In this document: positions 1 to 5,246 of the stretch, one piece after another
Layout of the letters: each line of letters starts with the position of its first letter
How positions within the stretch are numbered: the stretch's first letter is position 1
Assembly: GCA_021734045.1 (NCBI GenBank)
Contig: JAIPJR010000102.1
Coordinates: forward strand, 1-7,395
From: Fidelibacterota bacterium
Lineage (GTDB): Bacteria; Fidelibacterota; UBA8477
DNA length: 7,395 nt
Direction: 5' to 3'
Notes under the pieces: generated by a model
Seen by the model: the letters and a program-made list of their open reading frames with translations, nothing else
Databases searched by the model: none
Told to the model about the DNA's origin: nothing
Made by a program: the position numbers and the translations under genes

Positions 1-2
1 CT

Positions 3-23
3 CACCTTACCTCCTTTTAGGAG
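3..23 (-). promoter_or_regulatory. Possible ribosome binding site and GTG start of a gene running off the left edge
   Basis: Read on the minus strand, a perfect AAGGAGG (16-10) lies four bases before a GTG at 5-3, so a gene may begin here and continue outside the window. The Shine-Dalgarno bases also sit in a small hairpin (CTCCT at 11-15 pairs with AGGAG at 19-23 on the plus strand, loop TTT), which could lower initiation. A TATATT (91-86) further upstream is a possible -10 box, with no convincing -35. Only the start codon and one partial codon are visible, so the product is unknown and the call rests on the Shine-Dalgarno site alone. Confidence 0.3.
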
Positions 24-405
24 ATGGTTCCGGGATCAAGTAGCAAGGTTCCGGTCGATTCGACCCTTACACCTTACTGCTTGTCAATATAGCTTATTCT
101 TTTCTCAAAATTACGACATCAATAGAAAATTACGCGGACATGCGATTTGTCGGTCGCTGGATCGCGGAAAAATGCGATTTAATAAATCATGTACGATGGT
201 TTCCATCATCCGACTCACTTGTTTCACAGTCGTCTCAGAACTGTTGTTAACTTAAAATGTCAGTCGAATTTAGCGAAAGAAAATATCTGATCGTCCTTCT
301 CTGTACCATTTGAAGATAATCGCACCCTAAATAACTGACACTGCGAAGTGTTCCCGGAGCGCCAGATGGCGGAAAGTGGCTGCGACAAGGCCTGAAGTTT
401 TAATA
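24..405. other. Intergenic stretch without a supported gene
   Basis: No open frame here has a credible start, ribosome binding site or protein-like composition. Visible structures are small: GGTCG/CGACC around 53-65, ACACT-GCGA-AGTGT at 338-351 with a GNRA-type loop, and CGCC-AGAT-GGCG at 360-371. On the minus strand it would form the 5' leader of the possible gene at the left edge. On the plus strand, an RNA reading rightward would meet the terminator hairpin at 411-439. Confidence 0.5.
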
Positions 406-410
406 GAAAT

Positions 411-439
411 AAAAACGCCCCTTGAATTGGGGCGCTTTT
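411..439 (-). terminator. Rho-independent terminator after the outer-membrane protein gene
   Basis: On the minus strand, a six-base-pair GC-only stem (CGCCCC / GGGGCG, plus-strand 416-421 and 429-434) with a seven-base loop is followed by TTTTTATTTC. That is a standard intrinsic terminator about 35 bases past the stop codon of the gene at 474-860. The other strand reads the same stem followed by CTTTTAAT, so the element may also work, more weakly, on plus-strand transcripts. Confidence 0.85.
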
Positions 440-473
440 AATCATGAAACTTGGTTTTTTTGAAAAAATCAGG

Positions 474-860
474 TCAGAAATAGATTCCCACATTTAAACT
501 GGGAATAGGAATCAGAAGACCGACCAATCGACTGGATACATTCGCACCAATATAGATGGGCATTTCACCAGCCTTAAGCCGGTAATCAACACCCAGCCCC
601 AAAAATGGAAGTACCAGAACATCGGTACCGATATCCCAGTAAACGCTGTAATTATCTTGGGTCAGTGGTTTGAAATAACTTTTGTAGCCGATTCCCAGTC
701 CCGGGCTGATACCCAGCACACTTTTGACGCCCCCTTCGGCCATCTTGGTTTTTCCTACCAGAACGGTTGCATCAAAGCCGGCAACATACTTTTTTTCCTG
801 GGCGAATACAAAACTTGTGAGAATGACTCCCAGAATTACGATACGAAAAAGACTTTTCAC
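474..860 (-). CDS. Small secreted outer-membrane beta-barrel-like protein, function unknown
   Basis: The 128-residue product starts with a clear Sec signal peptide: Lys at 2, hydrophobic core about 5-19, and a likely cut after the Ala of FVFA (residue 20). The mature part of about 108 residues alternates hydrophobic and polar or glycine residues in short strands (for example around 48-62, 74-95 and 100-115) and ends in a strand finishing VGIYF. A terminal Phe is the usual signal read by the BAM complex, so outer-membrane insertion is likely. At this length it would be a small barrel or a partial one. The start is GTG at 860-858, supported by AAGGAGG seven bases upstream; no ATG fits. The gene stands alone, with its own terminator and a long upstream region holding operator-like palindromes. 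The barrel assignment is inferred from pattern; no specific family is recognised. Confidence 0.8.
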   Translation of the reverse strand: MKSLFRIVILGVILTSFVFAQEKKYVAGFDATVLVGKTKMAEGGVKSVLGISPGLGIGYKSYFKPLTQDNYSVYWDIGTDVLVLPFLGLGVDYRLKAGEMPIYIGANVSSRLVGLLIPIPSLNVGIYF

Positions 861-971
861 GTTGTGTCCTCCTTGTTTTCATTGACCACTGTAAAATTGC
901 CCAATGGTTATAGCATGTTGGAAATTAACGTGAGCTAACCGAATCTCCTATTCTTTCAATCGCAGCGGGGC
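861..971 (-). promoter_or_regulatory. Upstream leader of the outer-membrane protein gene; promoter not firmly placed
   Basis: This gene-free stretch must carry the promoter and leader of the gene at 474-860. A TATAAC at 912-907 on the minus strand resembles a -10 box, but no good -35 hexamer lies 16-18 bases upstream of it. If it is the -10, the leader would be about 40 bases and the palindromes at 972-994 would lie about 65-80 bases upstream of the transcription start, a typical activator position. Confidence 0.3.
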
Positions 972-994
972 GGTCACAAGTGACCTGTTTCACA
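972..994. promoter_or_regulatory. Overlapping palindromes: GGTCAC/GTGACC and a CRP/FNR-family-like site
   Basis: Two dyads overlap. GGTCACAAGTGACC (972-985) is a six-base-arm inverted repeat around AA. AGTGACCTGTTTCACA (979-994) has the GTGA-N6-TCAC layout and differs at one outer base from the TGTGA-N6-TCACA core bound by CRP of Escherichia coli. They lie about 110-135 bases upstream of the GTG start of the outer-membrane protein gene, and the region has no gene. Binding by a CRP/FNR-type regulator is inference. A 14-bp dyad can also arise by chance, and no regulator gene is in the window. Confidence 0.35.
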
Positions 995-1082
995 TAACGC
1001 CCAATGAGAACGCAGGTTAATTTAATAATCATATCAATCACAAATGATTTTAGGCAGGTGGGACCAGTACTTGAATACCTTG

Positions 1083-1193
1083 CGCCTTTCTCCGCTATGC
1101 TCCGAATCGAACCTGAACAGGTTCTCGTCTACGTCGCGAGTAAATGAAAAACCCTCTGACGAGGGCATTTCATGAAGTACTCCCGACAGGACT
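1083..1193 (-). repeat. Direct repeat copy 1: duplicated tRNA-Arg 3' tail with terminator
   Basis: This 111-bp block is identical by eye to 1228-1338, at an offset of 145 bp. Read on the minus strand it begins with the last 16 nt of the tRNA-Arg gene (1193-1178), then the tRNA terminator hairpin, then a segment with the palindrome GAACCTG-AA-CAGGTTC (1109-1124). No tRNA body is present on this side, so it is a tail-only duplicate. Similarity decays on both flanks (CCTT before the block, GAACCT after it), suggesting that the original unit was slightly longer. The structure resembles the tyrT locus of E. coli, where 178-bp repeats after the tRNA each carry a piece of its 3' end. Confidence 0.9.
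1147..1165 (-). terminator. Second (duplicated) tRNA terminator
   Basis: Same sequence as the terminator at 1292-1310: CCCTC-GTCA-GAGGG followed by TTTTT on the minus strand, here inside repeat copy 1. It would stop tRNA-Arg transcripts that pass the first terminator and gives the locus two identical terminators in series, 145 bp apart. Confidence 0.75.
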
Positions 1194-1227
1194 GGCTGAA
1201 CCTCGTCCGGCATCTGCCGGACTCCTT
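1194..1227. repeat. Repeat spacer with an 8-bp perfect hairpin
   Basis: The 34-bp segment between the two 111-bp copies contains GTCCGGCA-TC-TGCCGGAC (1205-1222), an 18-bp inverted repeat with a two-base centre. It has no T-tract on either side, so it is not an intrinsic terminator. As RNA or single-stranded DNA it would fold strongly. It completes the 145-bp period of the duplication. Confidence 0.7.
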
Positions 1228-1338
1228 CGCCTTTCTCCGCTATGCTCCGAATCGAACCTGAACAGGTTCTCGTCTACGTCGCGAGTAAATGAAAAACCCT
1301 CTGACGAGGGCATTTCATGAAGTACTCCCGACAGGACT
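1228..1338 (-). repeat. Direct repeat copy 2: overlaps the intact tRNA-Arg 3' end
   Basis: This 111-bp copy matches 1083-1193. Its right-hand 16 bases (1323-1338) are the genuine 3' end of the tRNA-Arg gene, so it is probably the parent copy. It carries the working terminator (1292-1310) and the GAACCTG/CAGGTTC palindrome (1254-1269). Just after that palindrome, on the minus strand, lies GGTTCGATTC, which matches the usual T-loop (B-box) pattern of tRNAs, although the flanking bases do not form a five-base T stem. Confidence 0.9.
1292..1310 (-). terminator. Rho-independent terminator of tRNA-Arg
   Basis: On the minus strand, CCCTC-GTCA-GAGGG followed immediately by TTTTT lies 12 bases downstream of the tRNA 3' end (first stem base at 1310). 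The tetraloop, five-base GC-rich stem and T-run are typical of a terminator directly behind a tRNA gene. Confidence 0.85.
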
Positions 1339-1396
1339 CGAACCTGTAACCTACAGTTTAGAAGACTGTTGCTCTATCCGGTTGAGCTACGGGAGC
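1323..1396 (-). tRNA. tRNA-Arg, anticodon UCU (decodes AGA)
   Basis: The minus strand folds into a complete 74-nt cloverleaf. The acceptor stem is GCTCCCG/CGGGAGT with a G-U first pair, followed by T8 and A9. The D-arm is GCTC/GAGC with GG in the loop. The anticodon stem ACAGT/ACTGT holds loop CTTCTAA, giving anticodon TCT (plus-strand 1360-1362). The variable loop has five bases. The T-arm is ACAGG-TTCGAGT-CCTGT, and the discriminator is A (1323). The 3' CCA is not encoded (the DNA continues CTT), so it must be added by CCA-transferase. The gene has its own promoter at 1428-1455 and a terminator 12 bases downstream. Its last 16 bases are duplicated at 1178-1193. Confidence 0.97.
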
Positions 1397-1427
1397 CGGG
1401 AATCATTTTGTCTGCAAAAAGCGCAAA

Positions 1428-1455
1428 ATTATAGCCTCTCACCACAGGGTCTCAA
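1428..1455 (-). promoter_or_regulatory. Sigma-70-type promoter of tRNA-Arg
   Basis: On the minus strand a perfect TATAAT (1433-1428) lies 16 bases after TTGAGA (1455-1450), five of six matches to TTGACA. Transcription would begin near 1421, about 25 bases before the tRNA 5' end, leaving a short leader for RNase P. The C+G-rich bases expected of a stringent discriminator are not marked. Confidence 0.75.
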
Positions 1456-1573
1456 AGGACTTTCCCCGGTTTTCACACCAACATTTTTACCGATCTCACT
1501 GAAGGTTCCTTCCTGCGATTCATTTGGGAATTTGGCTTGCCTTTCCTGGCATCGCAGGGGATTTTCCACCACC

Positions 1574-2413
1574 ATGATCCGCAATATATTCAGCCGAAGT
1601 TTTCGTGACCCCTCCCGGCGCTGGAAACATATCATCAACCTTTTGATCTTTGCGCTTCTAGCGTTTCTGTTTTTACCAAATCCATTCAAATCCACCAGCG
1701 AGCTACGGGTCATGACTTATAACATTCGCCATGGCCTGGGGCTGGACCGGGTGTTGAAACTGGAGCGTATCGCTGCAGTCATTAATGATTTTGAGCCGGA
1801 CATCGTGGTATTGAATGAAGTGGATATGGGTACCGCCCGCTCCAACGGTGTCCGGGATACAGACCGGCTGGCAGAATTAACCGGACTCCACGGTTATTTT
1901 GGTCGTTCCATTGATTTTGATGGCGGTGAATATGGAAATGGACTGCTCTCCCGCTGGCCAATTGCAGGTCGTCTACAAGTGTGGGATATTTCCAATGCGC
2001 TGAGCAACGAAGGACGCTCGGTGTTTCGGGCAGTCATTCCCACAACTGATGACACCCTGCAGGTGTTAGGCACCCACTTGGGACTGGATGAGAACGAGCG
2101 GACGCTTCAGGCCAGATTTATTGATTCCTTGCTGGTGATTTACGCACACCGGTACCCCACCATCCTGGCGGGCGATTTCAATTTTGAAGTAACCAGTCAG
2201 GGATATGAAATAATTACACGCCGCCTGCCGGATACTTACGCCTTCATGGGACTGGACAGCATCAGAACCTATCCGGTTCCGACTCCCGAAAGACGAATAG
2301 ATTACATCTTTGCATCACTCAATTGGTCCGGACTGCAAGCGGTTCATCCGCAAATTGCCGTGGTGGATACGGCTTCGGATCATTACCCATTGCAGTTGGT
2401 TCTGGTACCATGA
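1574..2413 (+). CDS. Membrane-anchored endonuclease/exonuclease/phosphatase (EEP) family protein
   Basis: The 279-residue product has a basic N-terminus (several Arg/Lys in residues 3-18), one hydrophobic segment about 20-35 and then a complete EEP (DNase I-like metal-dependent phosphodiesterase) domain. Expected active-site motifs appear in order: VMTYNIRHG (Asn50), NEVD (Glu82), GTHLG (His168), GDFN (Asp201, Asn203), RRIDYIF (Asp243) and SDHYPL (Asp269, His270). The fold hydrolyses phosphodiester or phosphomonoester bonds in nucleic acids, lipids or inositol phosphates; the substrate cannot be told. The N-terminal anchor would put the domain outside the cytoplasmic membrane, which favours lipid or extracellular DNA substrates. 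The reading frame stays open upstream to 1289, but that part crosses the tRNA-Arg gene and its promoter. The start chosen is ATG 1574, with a weak AGGGG about 12 bases before it. It is monocistronic and convergent with the 2642-2947 gene. Confidence 0.88.
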   Translation: MIRNIFSRSFRDPSRRWKHIINLLIFALLAFLFLPNPFKSTSELRVMTYNIRHGLGLDRVLKLERIAAVINDFEPDIVVLNEVDMGTARSNGVRDTDRLAELTGLHGYFGRSIDFDGGEYGNGLLSRWPIAGRLQVWDISNALSNEGRSVFRAVIPTTDDTLQVLGTHLGLDENERTLQARFIDSLLVIYAHRYPTILAGDFNFEVTSQGYEIITRRLPDTYAFMGLDSIRTYPVPTPERRIDYIFASLNWSGLQAVHPQIAVVDTASDHYPLQLVLVP

Positions 2414-2641
2414 AGCCGCTGCTTCCAATGGCGTAATCACAAACCACCATTCCCCCGAAAAAACAAACCAACCCTAAGCACCAAAGAGCCAAAACCGAAA
2501 CATCCACTACCCCGGAGGGGGCTGTCTGGAATTTATATCAATCGAATTTGATACTATTTGAAGGTCGGCGATTGGGAATTGAAAATTTATCTATTCAGCG
2601 AATTAACACGGAATATTTATAGCGCAATCGTTTGAAGAGAG
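2414..2641. other. Intergenic region between two convergent genes
   Basis: No gene is supported here. The left half is rich in A and C on the plus strand; the right half is AT-rich. It contains a perfect inverted repeat TATCAA-TCGAAT-TTGATA (2536-2553) and a short CCCC-GGA-GGGG (2510-2520). Neither has a following T-run, so no clear intrinsic terminator can be named for either converging gene. Confidence 0.5.
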
Positions 2642-2947
2642 TTACTTATGGCCCTTCTCAAGCTCTTCCAGCCGCCGTTCGAATTCAGACAATTCACCCT
2701 CTTCCACCGCTTGGTCATTTGGGGTCATTGGTGAATCAGTGCTCTCCTCCAATGGCTTGTTGGCTTTTAAACTGTTGATGAGCACTTTCACTTCATCGTT
2801 GAAATCACTCACCGTGTGTTCCAGCCGCCGGACCAGTTCATCCATGAGAATTTTCCCATAATTCACATTGATGCCATCCATCAGATCGTCCAACTTCTCA
2901 CCCAGGTATTCCAGTCGGCTTTCGGAATCGTTAAAATCAACAGCCAT
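2642..2947 (-). CDS. Small acidic helical protein, function unknown
   Basis: The 101-residue product has no signal peptide or membrane segment and is rich in Glu, Asp, Lys and Leu. Predicted by eye: helix about 9-25, a longer amphipathic helix about 31-61, a Pro/Ser/Thr/Asp-rich linker 62-86, and a highly charged C-terminal helix 87-99 (EFERRLEELEKG). This points to a coiled-coil or oligomerising cytoplasmic protein, perhaps an adaptor. The start is well supported by AAGGAGG four bases before the ATG. It lies 71 bases after tgt on the same strand with no terminator between, so read-through from tgt is likely, with a possible extra promoter in the gap. I do not recognise a family. Confidence 0.75.
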   Translation of the reverse strand: MAVDFNDSESRLEYLGEKLDDLMDGINVNYGKILMDELVRRLEHTVSDFNDEVKVLINSLKANKPLEESTDSPMTPNDQAVEEGELSEFERRLEELEKGHK

Positions 2948-2985
2948 GTGGCCTCCTTACATCCTGTTTCACGAACATTTAAACC

Positions 2986-3014
2986 AATTTAGCCAGCGTA
3001 TAAAATGAATGCAA
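2986..3014 (-). promoter_or_regulatory. Weak candidate promoter for the small acidic protein gene
   Basis: In the 71-base gap after tgt, TTGCAT (3014-3009) and TAAATT (2991-2986) on the minus strand are separated by 17 bases, matching four of six positions of each sigma-70 hexamer. Transcription would start near 2980, about 30 bases before the ATG. The match is moderate and AT-rich gaps give such matches by chance. Confidence 0.25.
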
Positions 3015-3018
3015 GCCG

Positions 3019-4143
3019 CTATTTACGCCCCTTTTTCAAATAGGTGTTAAGCCAGCGGGATTGGAAATTTTCAAAATCATTGTTTTCAATGGCCTGCCGA
3101 ATATCACGCATCAGATCCTGATAGAATGTCACATTGTGAATGGTGGCCAGCGTTTCAGCCAGCGGGTCTTTGGTGAAAAAGAGGTAGCGCAGTACCATCC
3201 GACTGTAGGTCTGACAGGTGTAGCAGCCACATTTGGTGTCCACAGGATATTTATCTTTGCGGAATGTCTTATCCATGATGCGTAATTTTCCCGTTCGGCT
3301 GAAGAGCGTCCCCTGGCGGGCATAACGGGTGGGAATCACGCAGTCCATCATATCCACACCCCGGTGAACAGCAGTAATGACATCTTCCGGGAGGCCTACA
3401 CCCATTAAATATCGTGGTTTGGTGGGGGGTAACAGCGGTGCCGTGAGCCCGGTAATTTCCCGCAATAACTGATGCCCTTCTCCCACGCTCACACCACCAA
3501 TGGCAAAGCCGTCAAAATCAATCCGGGAAATCTCCTGGGCTGACTGACGACGCAAACCCGGATAGGTCCCACCCTGTACAATCCCAAACAAAAATTGATG
3601 CTCGTCCAGCTCCACTTCCCGGCACCTTTGCCCCCACTCGGTGGTCCGCTTCACTGAGTGACGCACCTCGGTCTCCTCCGCGGGATAGCCCACACATTCA
3701 TCAAATGCCATCACAATATCACTCCCCAGTTCACGCTGGATGAGCATGGACTTTTCCGGTGTCAATTGCACCCGCTCGCCGCCCTCATCATAACTGAATT
3801 CTACGCCTTCGGAGGTAATTTTTGTATCGGGCAGGGAGAAGACCTGAAACCCGCCGGAATCGGTGAGAATGGTTTGCTGCCAACCCATAAAATTGTGCAA
3901 GCCACCCGCTCTGGTCACGGTTTGCAGCCGATCTCCCAATGACATGTGGTAGGTGTTCGCCAGAATGACCTGCGCCCCCGTCTCCGCAATGTCCCGCGGT
4001 GTGGTGGACCGAATGAACCCCGCCGTTCCAACCGGCATAAAGGTCGGCGTTTGTACCGTCCCGTGAGCTGTAGTGAATTCGCCACGTCGGGCACCGGAGC
4101 GATCCACGGCGTGGAGTTTGAATTGAATGTCTTTGCGAGCCAT
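3019..4143 (-). CDS. tgt: tRNA-guanine(34) transglycosylase (queuine tRNA-ribosyltransferase)
   Basis: The enzyme exchanges guanine at position 34 of tRNAs for Asp, Asn, His and Tyr with the precursor preQ1, the key step of bacterial queuosine synthesis in the cytoplasm. The 374-residue product has the usual family length and every hallmark: TPTFMPVGT (33-40), LANTYH (61-66), TDSGGFQVFSL (94-104, with the general base Asp95), FDEC (147-150), VQGG (189-192), and MDCVIPTR (266-273) holding the nucleophile Asp267. The structural zinc ligands are Cys305, Cys307, Cys310 and His336. The ATG start at 4143 gives the standard N-terminus; its Shine-Dalgarno site is weak (AGAAAG about 12 bases upstream). 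The gene lies 24 bases after the unknown membrane protein gene, so the two are probably cotranscribed. No other queuosine synthesis gene (queA, queF, queC-E) is in the window. Confidence 0.98.
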   Translation of the reverse strand: MARKDIQFKLHAVDRSGARRGEFTTAHGTVQTPTFMPVGTAGFIRSTTPRDIAETGAQVILANTYHMSLGDRLQTVTRAGGLHNFMGWQQTILTDSGGFQVFSLPDTKITSEGVEFSYDEGGERVQLTPEKSMLIQRELGSDIVMAFDECVGYPAEETEVRHSVKRTTEWGQRCREVELDEHQFLFGIVQGGTYPGLRRQSAQEISRIDFDGFAIGGVSVGEGHQLLREITGLTAPLLPPTKPRYLMGVGLPEDVITAVHRGVDMMDCVIPTRYARQGTLFSRTGKLRIMDKTFRKDKYPVDTKCGCYTCQTYSRMVLRYLFFTKDPLAETLATIHNVTFYQDLMRDIRQAIENNDFENFQSRWLNTYLKKGRK

Positions 4144-4167
4144 GGTTGAATACTTTCTGAATCATTG

Positions 4168-4749
4168 TCAATTTATTATTTCAGGGGATTGCCAGCGTAA
4201 AAACACGATTTGCCGACTGAAATCCTCAACCCCATCCCGGGCAATCCGGCGGGTGGCGAAGATCAACGAGTCAGCGGCTGTTCGCAAGGAAAGAACGCGA
4301 TGGACACCAACGGAATCCACACTGCAAACCGTTCCGATGGTTTCGCCTGTAAACATCTCATCTTCAGCCTGGAAGACCATCTCACATCCGGACCAGCGCT
4401 TACCGGTGGTACCATACCCTTCTGCTAATATTTCCAGTGGGCCGAATTGCGATAGTCGGAATGTCCAGCCATCGCTCCACGGAGCGGGCAGGGGAGGGGA
4501 GACAGTAAATCGGATGTGATGACCCACTTGCTCATTTCCATCATTTTGTTCATCAGTGAGAAGTATGCCCTGCAGGTTCATTGCGGAATCCGGTGTGATA
4601 AAATATCCCGTCAGATGCCGGCTCAATTTCTCAAGCGACGATAATTCCTGGAATAAAGCCCCAGTATTGACAAACCGCGCAAAAAGCAGCATCATGACCA
4701 CGAGAAAAATCCCGTTGATAATCAGGATAGGATTGATACGGCGGGCCAT
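4168..4749 (-). CDS. Unrecognised single-pass membrane-anchored protein, upstream partner of tgt
   Basis: The 193-residue product has Arg3-Arg4, then an uncleaved-looking hydrophobic segment about 7-27, so it is probably held in the inner membrane with about 165 residues outside. The outer part has a short helical stretch (31-48, Leu/Glu-rich) and then a beta-rich region (75-185) with two cysteines (122 and 142) that could form a disulfide. No catalytic motif, lipobox or prepilin site is visible, and I do not recognise the family. It sits 45 bases after the SnoaL-like gene and 24 bases before tgt on the same strand, so it is probably in the operon. Its ribosome binding site is weak. Composition matches its neighbours. 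It could be an envelope assembly or scaffolding protein, but that is a guess. Confidence 0.75.
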   Translation of the reverse strand: MARRINPILIINGIFLVVMMLLFARFVNTGALFQELSSLEKLSRHLTGYFITPDSAMNLQGILLTDEQNDGNEQVGHHIRFTVSPPLPAPWSDGWTFRLSQFGPLEILAEGYGTTGKRWSGCEMVFQAEDEMFTGETIGTVCSVDSVGVHRVLSLRTAADSLIFATRRIARDGVEDFSRQIVFLRWQSPEIIN

Positions 4750-4794
4750 GGGAGGAATCTTTCGCGTCGATTTTGCATTCGCAGTGACAGCCTG

Positions 4795-5202
4795 TTAGAA
4801 CATGGTATTTTCATGGGAGGCTTTTGCGGGGACCGGCTGCAACACATCCCAGTGTTCCACAATGTTTCCCTCATCATCAAAGCGGAAAATATCCATGCTG
4901 GCATAATCCGAATCGCCCGGCCATTCCTGATGGGTGTGGAGCACCACCAAATTCCGTTCGGCAATTGCGCGTACAAAGCGGACCTGCTTTTCCGGGTATT
5001 CTTCCGCCAATTTTTCAAAATACTTGATAAACCCCGCCTTGCCATCCGGGACCGCGGGGTTGTGTTGTGTGTATTCAGCGCCCACATATCGCTTCACCGC
5101 TTCGGCAGGTTTCCCGTCGTTGAAAGCTAAGGCATAAAAGGCCATGGCGGTTTGTTTATTCTGTTCTAATCGCTGCTGTTCGTGTTGCTGTGAATGGGGC
5201 AT
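4795..5202 (-). CDS. SnoaL-like / NTF2-fold protein (predicted aldol-condensation-type enzyme)
   Basis: The 135-residue cytoplasmic protein looks like a small group of bacterial SnoaL-like proteins with the cone-shaped NTF2 fold, the same fold as polyketide cyclases and ketosteroid isomerase. Recognisable stretches are an N-terminal helix with [14 protein letters not shown] (19-32), [11 protein letters not shown] (44-54), [20 protein letters not shown] (89-108) and [12 protein letters not shown] (114-125), ending NTMF. The His and Asp residues in these stretches line the pocket in the fold. No true substrate has been assigned to this group as far as I know, so the annotated condensation activity is only by homology to SnoaL. 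Start ATG 5202 has CGGAAG five bases upstream. It lies 44 bases after the methyltransferase gene on the same strand. Confidence 0.88.
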   Translation of the reverse strand: MPHSQQHEQQRLEQNKQTAMAFYALAFNDGKPAEAVKRYVGAEYTQHNPAVPDGKAGFIKYFEKLAEEYPEKQVRFVRAIAERNLVVLHTHQEWPGDSDYASMDIFRFDDEGNIVEHWDVLQPVPAKASHENTMF

Positions 5203-5246
5203 TTAAACTTCCGTCACATATTAAATTAAGTTGAGTTAGTAAATAA

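Noticed and set aside
335-403. Plus-strand 21-codon frame after a stop (reads like a protein C-terminus)
   Set aside because: No start codon, stop directly upstream, and no match to any family I know; treated as chance.
260-493. 77-residue minus-strand open frame
   Set aside because: It overlaps the end of the outer-membrane gene and runs through its terminator hairpin; no ribosome binding site and no protein-like pattern.
657-938. 93-residue plus-strand open frame
   Set aside because: It is antisense to the outer-membrane protein gene and its leader and lacks a Shine-Dalgarno site; the signal peptide and GTG start on the minus strand are far better supported.
1166-1193. Second, truncated tRNA gene
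   Set aside because: Only the last 16 bases of the tRNA are present; beyond position 1193 the sequence no longer follows the tRNA, so no cloverleaf can form.
1083-1338. CRISPR-like repeat structure
   Set aside because: Only two copies, each 111 bp, containing a tRNA tail and a terminator; units are far too long and no cas genes are present.
1289-1573. In-frame upstream extension of the EEP protein (95 more residues from ATG 1289)
   Set aside because: The extension runs through the repeat, the tRNA-Arg gene on the other strand and its promoter, and has no family-like sequence. The true start is placed at 1574.
3788-4171. 127-residue minus-strand open frame within tgt
   Set aside because: Out-of-frame shadow of a well-conserved tgt with all its motifs intact.
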